Assembly (NCBI GenBank): GCA_018066245.1
Contig: JAGHRT010000004.1
Span: 124,001 to 188,000 of the forward strand
Direction of reading: 5' to 3'
Origin: Candidatus Equimonas faecalis
GTDB taxonomy: Bacteria > Bacteroidota > Bacteroidia > Bacteroidales > Bacteroidaceae
Length of the DNA stretch: 64,000 bases
A program made the position numbers and the translations under genes. The number at the start of each line of letters is the position of its first letter. The stretch's first letter is position 1. This document shows, piece after piece, positions 31,316 through 39,814 of this stretch. A model generated the notes under the pieces. The model saw nothing but the letters and a program-made list of their open reading frames with translations. It did not search any database and was not told where the DNA came from.

Positions 31316-33352
31316 TTATAGATTTATGTTAAATGAATCAATGATTGTTTGATTATCTTTGGTTTGACGGCAAATTGCCGATTCGTCATTCTGGTTGTAC
31401 TTTACGGGATGAATAACATGAGCAGCGCCCTTTGTGTTTACACCTTTTAGGATTGCCTCCTTCAAGGGCTTCCGGCAAAGCACCCGATAACAAACGCGAC
31501 TTTCGTCGGTGTTTTTGTGTGAGTGACTTACGCAGAACGTCTGCTGCATAAAGCATAAGTCTTTGCATCCCTCGTTGCAAGCACATGACAGAGGCAGCAA
31601 GGTTTTGATAGTTCTACTTTTACGCACGTACTCGTTAATGGAGTTATTCATTAGTTGAGGGTAGAACAATCCTGTATGCTCATCTTTCGTCGTTACGTCA
31701 AGCATTATGAGTAAGCCATTCTTATGAAGGTGAGAAGCGATCATCTTTGCCATAATTGCGTATGCATCATTGGACAGGACTTGCTTTGAAATGAGTTCGC
31801 AAACCATTTTGTCGCATAACACAAAGTGATAATTCTCCTTGCCATTTGCTAACTTTACCATATCTTCTGTCGAATTAAATGTTTGGCATAAAGTAGTGAG
31901 TTGCGCATGAACATTGCGACTTGGATTACTTTCCACCAATTCATTCAAGATTGCTAAAGCGCCTTCGTTTCCATCTATGGCGGTTACATTGACGTTGACT
32001 TGTGGAAGGTGTTTTGCAAGGGCAGTTATAAGCCCCAAGATTTCTCCACCAGTTCCGCAACCGCAGTCGAGAATACTTATTTGCTCTTCACTCTGAATTA
32101 TATCAGCAAATGCCTTGTTCTGCATAAGATTGTCCACTATACAAAACATCTCGGCATAACTGCGTGGGAAATACGTGCCTAGGTAAACCTTGAGTTCTTC
32201 GTCTTTCAGATTAAGGTTGTACTCATAACGCTCGTGATTTGGTGCGTAAATGGCATTATGATCATTGAATATTTTCTTATCTAGCCAATGAGGGAGTATG
32301 GTTTTCGATTTGCGGAAAGCAACTTTCGATGGATTTTGCGTTATTGTAGGAGTGGGTTGAGCTTCGATTGCCTCTGCATTTTCCTCTTGCTGATGTTCTA
32401 TGTTTATTGTCTCTCCGTCTTCCCAATAAACAAGTTTGGGATTGATTGCACGAACCTCATGATTCATGAAACGCGAGAGTTTCTGGCAAGAAGAACCTAT
32501 TCCTTCCGCCTCTACCGTCACAAGATATTCGTGTGACAAAGTGATGCCATAGGAAACAAACAAAGGTTGAGCGTCGCGGCTATAGAAAACTTGTATGCTA
32601 CAATCATCGCGTTTGAGTACTTGTTGCAAAATTCTATCAACAAAGTCATGCAATCCTTGTCTTTCCTCATCCAAAACTTGAACTGCTGGAGCTGTAGGAG
32701 TTGCTTCCACTACTTTAGCAGCATTGGTATCTGAATCCGTTTCCTCGTGCAGAACATCCTTGTTGCTATAATCTTCCTCCAAATAATCCTCGTCCAGAGC
32801 CATTTTGTGGACAAGTTCAACCATATTCTCTTTGGACAGGTCAAGGCAAGTGCTGGTAATGTCTTGAACCTTTTCCATAAATGAGGTTTCGTCGCAAACA
32901 TGCAACCAACTTTGAGTTTTCTGCGAGAGCTGATTGACAAAGATTGTTGGCTGATGGAAGACGACTAAAGCAGCCACATTCTTCAATGATTTCGCTGGTA
33001 AAATATTACCCTCCTCCAAACCATTTTTGATGGCAATGTGGTTCAACTTTGCTTGCTGATAAACGGATTTTCGTGAACCTCCTTTTACTATTGTGCCATC
33101 TTTTGCTTTCCAATGACCATTATCAACGGCAGTGATAGTTCCGCCAAAGTTCTTGAACTCAACAGCCATTATTGCATCCTGCTTGATGATCATGCCATCA
33201 AGTTCGCAGTCGTAGAGGTTGTAATTGGCAATGAAGATGCAAATCTCGTCTCGATTCTCATAATAAGCCTTCAGTTGTTTACACAACGTCCTATACTGCT
33301 CGCGTTCAGCAGTATGCTCATAATCCGAAAACTTATAGACGAGAAGTGCCAT
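31316..33352 (-). CDS. NERD nuclease-related domain fused to SAM-dependent methyltransferase-like domain
   Basis: N-term YDCELDGMIIKQDAIMAVEFKNFGGTI...QQAKLN; C-term ISILDCGCGTGGEILGLI motif I and Cys-rich CACNEGCKDLCFMQQTFC. Confidence 0.85.
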   Translation of the reverse strand: MALLVYKFSDYEHTAEREQYRTLCKQLKAYYENRDEICIFIANYNLYDCELDGMIIKQDAIMAVEFKNFGGTITAVDNGHWKAKDGTIVKGGSRKSVYQQAKLNHIAIKNGLEEGNILPAKSLKNVAALVVFHQPTIFVNQLSQKTQSWLHVCDETSFMEKVQDITSTCLDLSKENMVELVHKMALDEDYLEEDYSNKDVLHEETDSDTNAAKVVEATPTAPAVQVLDEERQGLHDFVDRILQQVLKRDDCSIQVFYSRDAQPLFVSYGITLSHEYLVTVEAEGIGSSCQKLSRFMNHEVRAINPKLVYWEDGETINIEHQQEENAEAIEAQPTPTITQNPSKVAFRKSKTILPHWLDKKIFNDHNAIYAPNHERYEYNLNLKDEELKVYLGTYFPRSYAEMFCIVDNLMQNKAFADIIQSEEQISILDCGCGTGGEILGLITALAKHLPQVNVNVTAIDGNEGALAILNELVESNPSRNVHAQLTTLCQTFNSTEDMVKLANGKENYHFVLCDKMVCELISKQVLSNDAYAIMAKMIASHLHKNGLLIMLDVTTKDEHTGLFYPQLMNNSINEYVRKSRTIKTLLPLSCACNEGCKDLCFMQQTFCVSHSHKNTDESRVCYRVLCRKPLKEAILKGVNTKGAAHVIHPVKYNQNDESAICRQTKDNQTIIDSFNINL

Positions 33353-33402
33353 ATTTGTATGTATTAAATCTCTAAATAGTGTGCATCTTACTTAGTCGCT
33401 CT

Positions 33403-33486
33403 TTAGATGCCGAAGCCGCCTTGTCCGAGGAATTCTGTGATGCGGTACTTGCCGCCTTGGAGGGTTGTGCCTATGTGTAGATGCAT
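33403..33486 (-). pseudogene. Truncated Ser/Thr protein kinase N-terminus
   Basis: MHLHIGTTLQGGKYRITEFLGQGGFGI then TAA: kinase glycine loop cut before its following strand. Confidence 0.75.
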
Positions 33487-33801
33487 AGCGGAAGATGTAT
33501 ACACTGCCGGCTCCGAGGCAGAAGGGATGGAAGAGGGGGGCATAAAAGCGTGGAGCCTACTGATACTCGGTTCCACGGGTGTAGGATCTCGCATGGCCTG
33601 AAAAGTCTGGAAGCGAACAACGAGAACAGCCCCACGTCTAAACCAAAGCGTACAGTAACGCCTTTATATGTGCAAGGTCAAGTCTCCGTAGAGAATGACG
33701 CTGCAAATTTATAAAAATCAATTAAAGTGCCCAAATATACATGCTTGTTTTTTGATGATAATACTTGAAAGTAGGTAAAAAACTTTATTTTCAATCGCTT
33801 T

Positions 33802-33987
33802 TTACCCGAATATCCAGGCGGCGAGAGCAACCATTGCCAGAAGGATGAAGAGGTTGAGAAGGCAACTGCCTCCTTCAAATAGGCCTATGAGTGCACCGCC
33901 AAGGCAACCGTTGCCTTTTCCGTCGTCTGCTAAAGAACCGAGAATGGCTCCTACGACGACAAATCCAATGAGAATCCAAAACCACAT
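33802..33987 (-). CDS. Small hydrophobic membrane protein
   Basis: MWFWILIGFVVVGAILGSLADDGKGNGCLGG...; two TM-like segments. Confidence 0.65.
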   Translation of the reverse strand: MWFWILIGFVVVGAILGSLADDGKGNGCLGGALIGLFEGGSCLLNLFILLAMVALAAWIFG

Positions 33988-34105
33988 GGTTTGAAAGTTT
34001 AAGAGTAGGAAAGTTGAATAATAGTTAGATTTTGCTACAAAGTTACGACATACTTACTAATGGGACAAGGGGGAAGAGCGTATTTTACGGAAGGACGGGA
34101 ATACT

Positions 34106-34525
34106 TTACGAATGGGAGGTGTCGGATTGTTGGCGAATCTGCATCTTGCCGTTATGGGGCTGGATGTCAGTGAGGGGCGGATGCTTTTTCAGGGCTTCGT
34201 GCAGGACGTCAAGGGTTTTGCGCGACACGCTGATTTCTGCGGACGGGTGCTGTTCATCGCCGAGGACAATGACTTGCTTGGCGTTGCTAACCTGTAGGAG
34301 AAAACGGGTGTTTACGATGAGGCTGCGGTCGGTGCGGAGGAAACGGTGGGGCTCATAGTGGGCAAGGAGTTGCTCGACATTCTGCATCGACATAAGGAGC
34401 ATGGCAGTGCGACCGGATGAAAGGAACATCTTTACATAGTTGCCGTCGGCCTGAAAATAGAGCACTTGGGCGAGATCGGCACAGGTGATTTCGTCGCGGG
34501 TGGTGAAGATGAGGTTATGGGGCAT
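34106..34525 (-). CDS. LytTR-domain DNA-binding protein
   Basis: CADLAQVLYFQADGNYVKMFLSSGR..., FLRTDRSLIVNTRFLLQV. Confidence 0.85.
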   Translation of the reverse strand: MPHNLIFTTRDEITCADLAQVLYFQADGNYVKMFLSSGRTAMLLMSMQNVEQLLAHYEPHRFLRTDRSLIVNTRFLLQVSNAKQVIVLGDEQHPSAEISVSRKTLDVLHEALKKHPPLTDIQPHNGKMQIRQQSDTSHS

Positions 34526-34595
34526 GGGTTGTGGGTTATGGGTTATGGGTTGTGGGTTATGGGTTATGGGTTGTGGGTTGTGGGTTATGGGTTGT
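34526..34595. repeat. Heptamer array, 10 units of GGGTTRT
   Basis: Perfect 7-bp period abutting the LytTR start codon. Confidence 0.97.
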
Positions 34596-34766
34596 GGAGG
34601 GCGAGGGATCCTGTGACGCTTGTCAGGGCGAGCAGCAGGAGGGCGAAGATTTACTTCATGATTTGGTTGGTGTTTTAGATTTTTGTTGCGAGGGGATTAG
34701 CGATTGGAAGAGGGTTGCCTTTCAAGCGCAGTGCAAAAGTACGGGTTGTTCCAAAGGTGGCAAAAT

Positions 34767-34802
34767 AAAAAGCCGTCCGTTGTATGAACAGGCGGCTTTT
34801 TT
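34767..34802. repeat. 35-bp hairpin/terminator, left inverted copy
   Basis: AAAAAGCCGTCCGTTGTATGAACAGGCGGCTTTTT. Confidence 0.9.
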
Positions 34803-35307
34803 GTATGAAAGGGAAGAGAGGGGGCAGAATCCGTTATGTTCGGAACACTCTCCAGGGGATGAGATGCTCCTTGTCCCTTGGTGTCAGTTCCAACTTTGTC
34901 CAAGCATCCATTGCTTGCTTTGTCTTTTCGATTTCTTCTATATCCTGTATTTCTTGTACCACCTTTACTGGGTGGTAACATACCACTCTATTTGGCACGT
35001 ATTAGAAAACATACATCTGCGAAGGCTTCGCCAAATAAATTCCTTTGGAGAAATAAGCAGAACCTTTGGGGGGACGAAAGACGTAAACCGAATTTTCAGA
35101 TTGCCATCTTATTTCCCACAGGGCTTATTTGCCCGTAGGAGCTTTATTTCTTTGTGGTAGGCACAAGCCCACCGATGAGGAGGGAGGAAAAAAGGGGAAA
35201 TACATTTACCTTTTTTACTTCTTCCGCAGCGGGAGAGGGAGCGAAGCGGACGATACCACAAAGTTTATTTTCTCCTCTTTGTGCCTAATGGTATATTATT
35301 TCCAAAC

Positions 35308-35342
35308 AAAAAGCCGCCTGTTCATACAACGGGCGGCTTTTT
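35308..35342. repeat. 35-bp hairpin/terminator, right inverted copy (downstream of cytochrome peroxidase gene)
   Basis: AAAAAGCCGCCTGTTCATACAACGGGCGGCTTTTT; reverse complement of left copy with one mismatch. Confidence 0.9.
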
Positions 35343-35360
35343 GTCAAAGCAACGTGGGGA

Positions 35361-36728
35361 CTAATTCTTAAAGTGTGGGCTTTCGCCGTCGAGGGCCTTG
35401 AGGAATGTGGTGATGGAGGTTACCTGCTCGTCGGTGGCCTCCTTGCCCAATTCAAAGCGGAACATGGCTTTCACGGCGTCGTCGATGGTGGCCATAGTGC
35501 CGTCGTGGAAGTACGGGGCCGTCTTGGATATGTTGCGGAGGTTGGGCACTTTATATTTGTGCAGGTCCTCGGGCTTGCCGGTGAAGCCGTTGAGGCCTTT
35601 GTCATCGTCGTTGTACTTCACGTCGGGGTGATTCTTCTCGCGAGCCGCGAAGTAATCTTCAAAGATGCCGAGATAGGCGAAGGACTGTCCGCCGAGCGAT
35701 TTGCCTACGTGGCACGTGGCGCAGGAGTTGTCCTTGAAGGCCTGGTAGCCGGCCAGTTCTTCTGCCGTGAGGGCCTGCTTGTTGCCGCGCAAATACTGGT
35801 CGAGCTTGTCGTTGGGCGTGGTGAGTGTCTTTTCGTACTCGGCAATGGCGTCGGTCACGGAGGCTTTGGTAAGTCCCTCGGGATAGATGGCCTTGAACTG
35901 AGCCACGAGGCCGGCATCCTTGCGCAGACGTTCTACAATCTGGTCCCACGTCTGGTCGCCCATTTCCAAAGGATTCTCGGGAGGGCCTGCGGCCTGGTCG
36001 GCCAAGGTGTGGGCGCGTCCGTTCCAGAACTGCTCTACGTTGAATACGGCATTGAACACCGTGGGGGCATTGATGCCGCCAAACTGCCCGTTGATGCCTT
36101 CGCTGGTGCGGTGGGCGGCATCGCTGGCTCCGCCGTTTTTGAGGACATGGCAGGTGGCGCAGGAAACGGTGCCGTCGAGGGAGATGCGCATGTCGTTGTA
36201 CATTTTTTCGCCCAATGCCACTTTGGCGGGGTCGCTCTGAACAGCGGGTATGGGCTGGATGACTTCACCTGCAAATTCGGCAGATGCCAGGCCGGAGGCG
36301 TAGCGCTTGGCGCGTTCCTGCTGAATCCACTTTGTGAGTACGCTCTTCTCTTCTTTGTTGAAGCCGTTACCCCAGTGAACCGCCTTGTACTGCGCGATAG
36401 GCATGTTGTCGTGTTGCACGGTGTACTCCAACATGGCGAGAAGCACTTCGGAGGGATTGTTGAAGTCCTCGTCCTTGTAGTCGAAGAACTTGGAGCCGTG
36501 TTCTATGTGCTGGGCGAGGATGGACTTTGCCACGGGCAGCTGAGCGTAGAAGGGGGCTTCCTTGGAAGTGTTGTGGCACTCAGAGCAGCCGTTTTGCTCC
36601 AGAATGGCAGCTACTTGCTGGGGAGCGGGCGCATCGGGTATGCTCTTGCGGAAGGAAAAACGATAAACTGCAAAGGCTACTGCCAAGAACAACAGAAGGC
36701 CGATGGTTGAAACAATTAGTTTTTTCAT
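35361..36728 (-). CDS. Cytochrome c peroxidase (MauG/CcpA-like) with extra N-terminal haem-binding domain
   Basis: CXXCH motifs CSECH, CATCH, CATCH; signal anchor. Confidence 0.93.
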   Translation of the reverse strand: MKKLIVSTIGLLLFLAVAFAVYRFSFRKSIPDAPAPQQVAAILEQNGCSECHNTSKEAPFYAQLPVAKSILAQHIEHGSKFFDYKDEDFNNPSEVLLAMLEYTVQHDNMPIAQYKAVHWGNGFNKEEKSVLTKWIQQERAKRYASGLASAEFAGEVIQPIPAVQSDPAKVALGEKMYNDMRISLDGTVSCATCHVLKNGGASDAAHRTSEGINGQFGGINAPTVFNAVFNVEQFWNGRAHTLADQAAGPPENPLEMGDQTWDQIVERLRKDAGLVAQFKAIYPEGLTKASVTDAIAEYEKTLTTPNDKLDQYLRGNKQALTAEELAGYQAFKDNSCATCHVGKSLGGQSFAYLGIFEDYFAAREKNHPDVKYNDDDKGLNGFTGKPEDLHKYKVPNLRNISKTAPYFHDGTMATIDDAVKAMFRFELGKEATDEQVTSITTFLKALDGESPHFKN

Positions 36729-36766
36729 GGGGCTTTATTTTTGGAATTTAGTGTTTTTTGGAGGTG

Positions 36767-37987
36767 TTACTTGTAAGTGTGCATACTATTCGTTGCCGAA
36801 GGCAGGCTGTCCACTCCATACCATGTTATCTGCAAGGCGAGGAAGGCGATGATGGCGATGGCGAGAGCTTTTTTATTTCCACGGTCTTTCAAGTGGAGGA
36901 ACATGAGGGCGACAAACCAAGTGACTGCCGCCCAGTTCTCCTTGGGATCCCAGGCCCAGTAGTCTCCCCAAGCCTGCCAGGCCCATACCGAACCGGTGAG
37001 CATCCCGATAATAAGGAGGGCGGCGGAACTGCGGAACAGATTGCCGGGCAAGTCCGCATGGGGCTTTTCTGCCTTGCGGCCTTTTATTGTATTGACGAGC
37101 ATAGCCAGTAGAGCGAGAGCCATGAGCGAATAGGCCACCATATATATAAACAGATGGGGCACGAACCACCACGAGCGTAGAGCCGGCATTAGGGTGCCGA
37201 AGTTTATCTTCGCCACTGTCAGAACTGTGAATACAATAGTGAGCGCAAGCGTGACGGGTACCGTAATTTTAGCCTTCCATCTGCCAAAGAGCAACAGCAC
37301 GGAACCGATTGCCAACAGGAGCATACCGAAATACACGACGGGCAGCCAAGGGGCGCGTACAAGCATAAGCACGCTGAACAGCCCCCTTTCGCGGTCGTAG
37401 CTGTCTTGGAAGATGGTATATCCCTGATAGGAGCAGGGATGGTTGACGGATGTTTCGACCTTCTCTCCTCTCACGATAAGACGGCTCGTATATTGGCGCG
37501 GACTCTGGCCGTCGGAATAATAGTCTGTGCGGAAATCGTCAAGGATTACCTCAAAGGGTAGGGGCACGGCAAGGCCATCGGCGGAATAGGCCGTGCTTAC
37601 CGGAGCTTCCTTGCCGACAATCATCTTTGCCTTCGTCACGTCAGGAGCGCCGAACAGGGAGGCCCACACAATGATGAACAGTCCCAAATGGTTCAGTATG
37701 AAACCATAGCTCGCTCTCCTTTGTATTCCGTTCTGTATGGCTATCGCCAACGATAGCAGCAGCACGAGCAGATAGGCCACAAACGCGATGGAAGAATGTA
37801 CGGGTATGGACCATGTGCCCTCAACGGCCAGTGCCACCGCCCCGATGCCCAACAGCACGATGCCCGTCTTTGCCTGCCCAAGGGCGCGTACGACCCTATG
37901 GCCGCGTCCATAATGGTGGGCGGCATATACCATCAGCAGGAAAGATACTGCCAACAGCAAGGAGGAGGGAAATGAGAGGATTGGCAA
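36767..37987 (-). CDS. Cytochrome c biogenesis protein, ResB/CcsA-like fusion
   Basis: WGDYWAWDPKENWAAVTW haem-handling motif; many TM segments. Confidence 0.92.
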   Translation of the reverse strand: MPILSFPSSLLLAVSFLLMVYAAHHYGRGHRVVRALGQAKTGIVLLGIGAVALAVEGTWSIPVHSSIAFVAYLLVLLLSLAIAIQNGIQRRASYGFILNHLGLFIIVWASLFGAPDVTKAKMIVGKEAPVSTAYSADGLAVPLPFEVILDDFRTDYYSDGQSPRQYTSRLIVRGEKVETSVNHPCSYQGYTIFQDSYDRERGLFSVLMLVRAPWLPVVYFGMLLLAIGSVLLLFGRWKAKITVPVTLALTIVFTVLTVAKINFGTLMPALRSWWFVPHLFIYMVAYSLMALALLAMLVNTIKGRKAEKPHADLPGNLFRSSAALLIIGMLTGSVWAWQAWGDYWAWDPKENWAAVTWFVALMFLHLKDRGNKKALAIAIIAFLALQITWYGVDSLPSATNSMHTYK

Positions 37988-38024
37988 ATTAGGGAATTAG
38001 CAAATTGGGGAATGGTGTTCCTCC

Positions 38025-38960
38025 TTATTTAATAATAAAGAGACCGGAGAGGCTGGTCTGGCTGATTTCTCGACGGATGGCCTCTGCGAATACGGGAGCT
38101 ACGCTGAGCTGCTTTACCTTGGAACAAGTGCCACGATAGGGTATGCTGTCCGTGAACACCATCTCGGTAAGGGAGCAATCCTGCACACGCTGGTCGGCAG
38201 GGCCGCTCATGATGCAGTGGGAAGCGATAGCCCGCACGCTGCGAGCTCCATTGGCCATGATAAGGTCGGCGGCCTTAGTGATGGTGCCGGCAGTATCGAC
38301 AATATCGTCGAGAAGCACCACGTCCATGCCCTTGACATCGCCGATGATATCCATGCGGGCCACCTCGTTGGCGCGGAGGCGCGTCTTGTTGCACATCACC
38401 ATGGGGCAATCGAAGAATTTGGCATAGGCCGAAGCACGCTTGCTGCCACCCACGTCGGGCGAGGCTATGCAGAGATTCTCAAGATTGAGGCTTTTGATAT
38501 ATGGAGCCACCACACTACTTGCAAACAGGTGATCTACAGGCACCTCAAAGAAGCCCTGCTCCTGATCGGCGTGGAGATCCATAGTCATCACGCGATCGAT
38601 GCCGGCTACGGAGAGCATGTTGGCCACGAGTTTGGCTGCGATGCTCACGCGGGGTTTGGACTTGCGGTCCTGACGGGCCCAGCCATAGTAGGGTATGACG
38701 GCCACGATACTGTGGGCGGAAGCGCGACGGGCGGCATCAATCATCAGGAGGAGTTCCATGAGATTGTCAGCGTTGGGGAAGGTACTCTGCACGAGGAACA
38801 CATCCTTGCCACGGATGCTTTCATCGTAGGCTACTTCAAATTCACCGTCGGCAAACTGGGTGAGGCCGAGCTTTCCTACGGGGCAGCCGAGCTCTGCGCA
38901 GATTTTTTCGGTCAGATAGCGCGATGCCCGACCGGAGAATACAAGAAAGTTTTCGTTCAT
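38025..38960 (-). CDS. prs: Ribose-phosphate pyrophosphokinase
   Basis: FVDSIRGKDVFLVQST-like, DLHADQEQGFF, DVVLLDDIVDTAGTI. Confidence 0.97.
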   Translation of the reverse strand: MNENFLVFSGRASRYLTEKICAELGCPVGKLGLTQFADGEFEVAYDESIRGKDVFLVQSTFPNADNLMELLLMIDAARRASAHSIVAVIPYYGWARQDRKSKPRVSIAAKLVANMLSVAGIDRVMTMDLHADQEQGFFEVPVDHLFASSVVAPYIKSLNLENLCIASPDVGGSKRASAYAKFFDCPMVMCNKTRLRANEVARMDIIGDVKGMDVVLLDDIVDTAGTITKAADLIMANGARSVRAIASHCIMSGPADQRVQDCSLTEMVFTDSIPYRGTCSKVKQLSVAPVFAEAIRREISQTSLSGLFIIK

Positions 38961-39114
38961 GGTGGAAATTTAGCAAATTAGGGATTTGGGGGTATCCGCA
39001 AGGGAAGACTGTTCAGTAATTGTGAAGGCCAAAGAAAAATCAGCAAATTAACACTCTGCCGAAAGGGCATCATGCCGATTTGCTGATTTATCCTGTTTGT
39101 TCGCTTGTCCGTTT

Positions 39115-39681
39115 TTATTCTTTCACACGATTCAGGTAGGAGCCGTCGCGTGTATCGACTTCTATGAGTTCGCCTTCGTTGATAAAGAGAGGCACGCGTA
39201 CTTCCACACCAGTTTCAAGTTTGGCGGGCTTCAAAGTATTGGTGGCGGTGTCGCCTTTCAGCCCAGGCTCAGTGTAGGTGATACGGAGATGGGTCTTGAC
39301 GGGCATTTCACCGTAGAGGATGGTATTGGTATCGGCATCGCTTACCACGTCGATAACGTCGCTTTCCTTCATAAAGTCCACACCCGTTATCATATCACGG
39401 GGTATGATAACGTCGTCCCAGGTTTCCTGATTGAGGAAATGAAGGTCATCACCCTCGGCATAGCTGAACTGATAGGGGCGGCGTTCCACGCGCACGTCTT
39501 CGAGGGCTTCACCGATGTTGAAGCGCTTTTCAAGCACATTGCCGCTGACCACGTCTTTCAGCGTAGTGCGCATGATGGTGTTTCCCTTGCCAGGCTTCAC
39601 ATGAAGGAAGTCAATACAGAACCAGAGCTTGCCGTCCATACGGATGCAGGTGCCCTTCTTGATGTCTTGTGATTTAATCAT
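39115..39681 (-). CDS. efp: Elongation factor P
   Basis: FLHVKPGKGNTIMRTTLKDVVSGNVLEKRF; C-terminal VRVPLFINEGELIEVDTRDGSYLNRV. Confidence 0.97.
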   Translation of the reverse strand: MIKSQDIKKGTCIRMDGKLWFCIDFLHVKPGKGNTIMRTTLKDVVSGNVLEKRFNIGEALEDVRVERRPYQFSYAEGDDLHFLNQETWDDVIIPRDMITGVDFMKESDVIDVVSDADTNTILYGEMPVKTHLRITYTEPGLKGDTATNTLKPAKLETGVEVRVPLFINEGELIEVDTRDGSYLNRVKE

Positions 39682-39814
39682 AAAAAATAGAATTGGTTTC
39701 GCGGTGCGAAGTTAGCAATTTATTTTGAATTACGGGGCTTTTGCCGTGTCTTTTTATATCTTATGCCTTGATTTTATAGATTTTCCCCACACATTGCTCA
39801 TTATACATAGTACA

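Noticed and set aside
34526-34595. GGGTTRT heptamers as a telomere-like chromosome end
   Set aside because: Internal to a contiguous sequence with genes on both sides; ordinary simple-sequence repeat.
34531-35160. 209-aa ORF starting MGYGLWVVGYGLWVVG
   Set aside because: Translation of the heptamer repeat running into non-coding sequence.
35373-36710. 445-aa plus-strand ORF
   Set aside because: Antisense shadow of the cytochrome c peroxidase gene.
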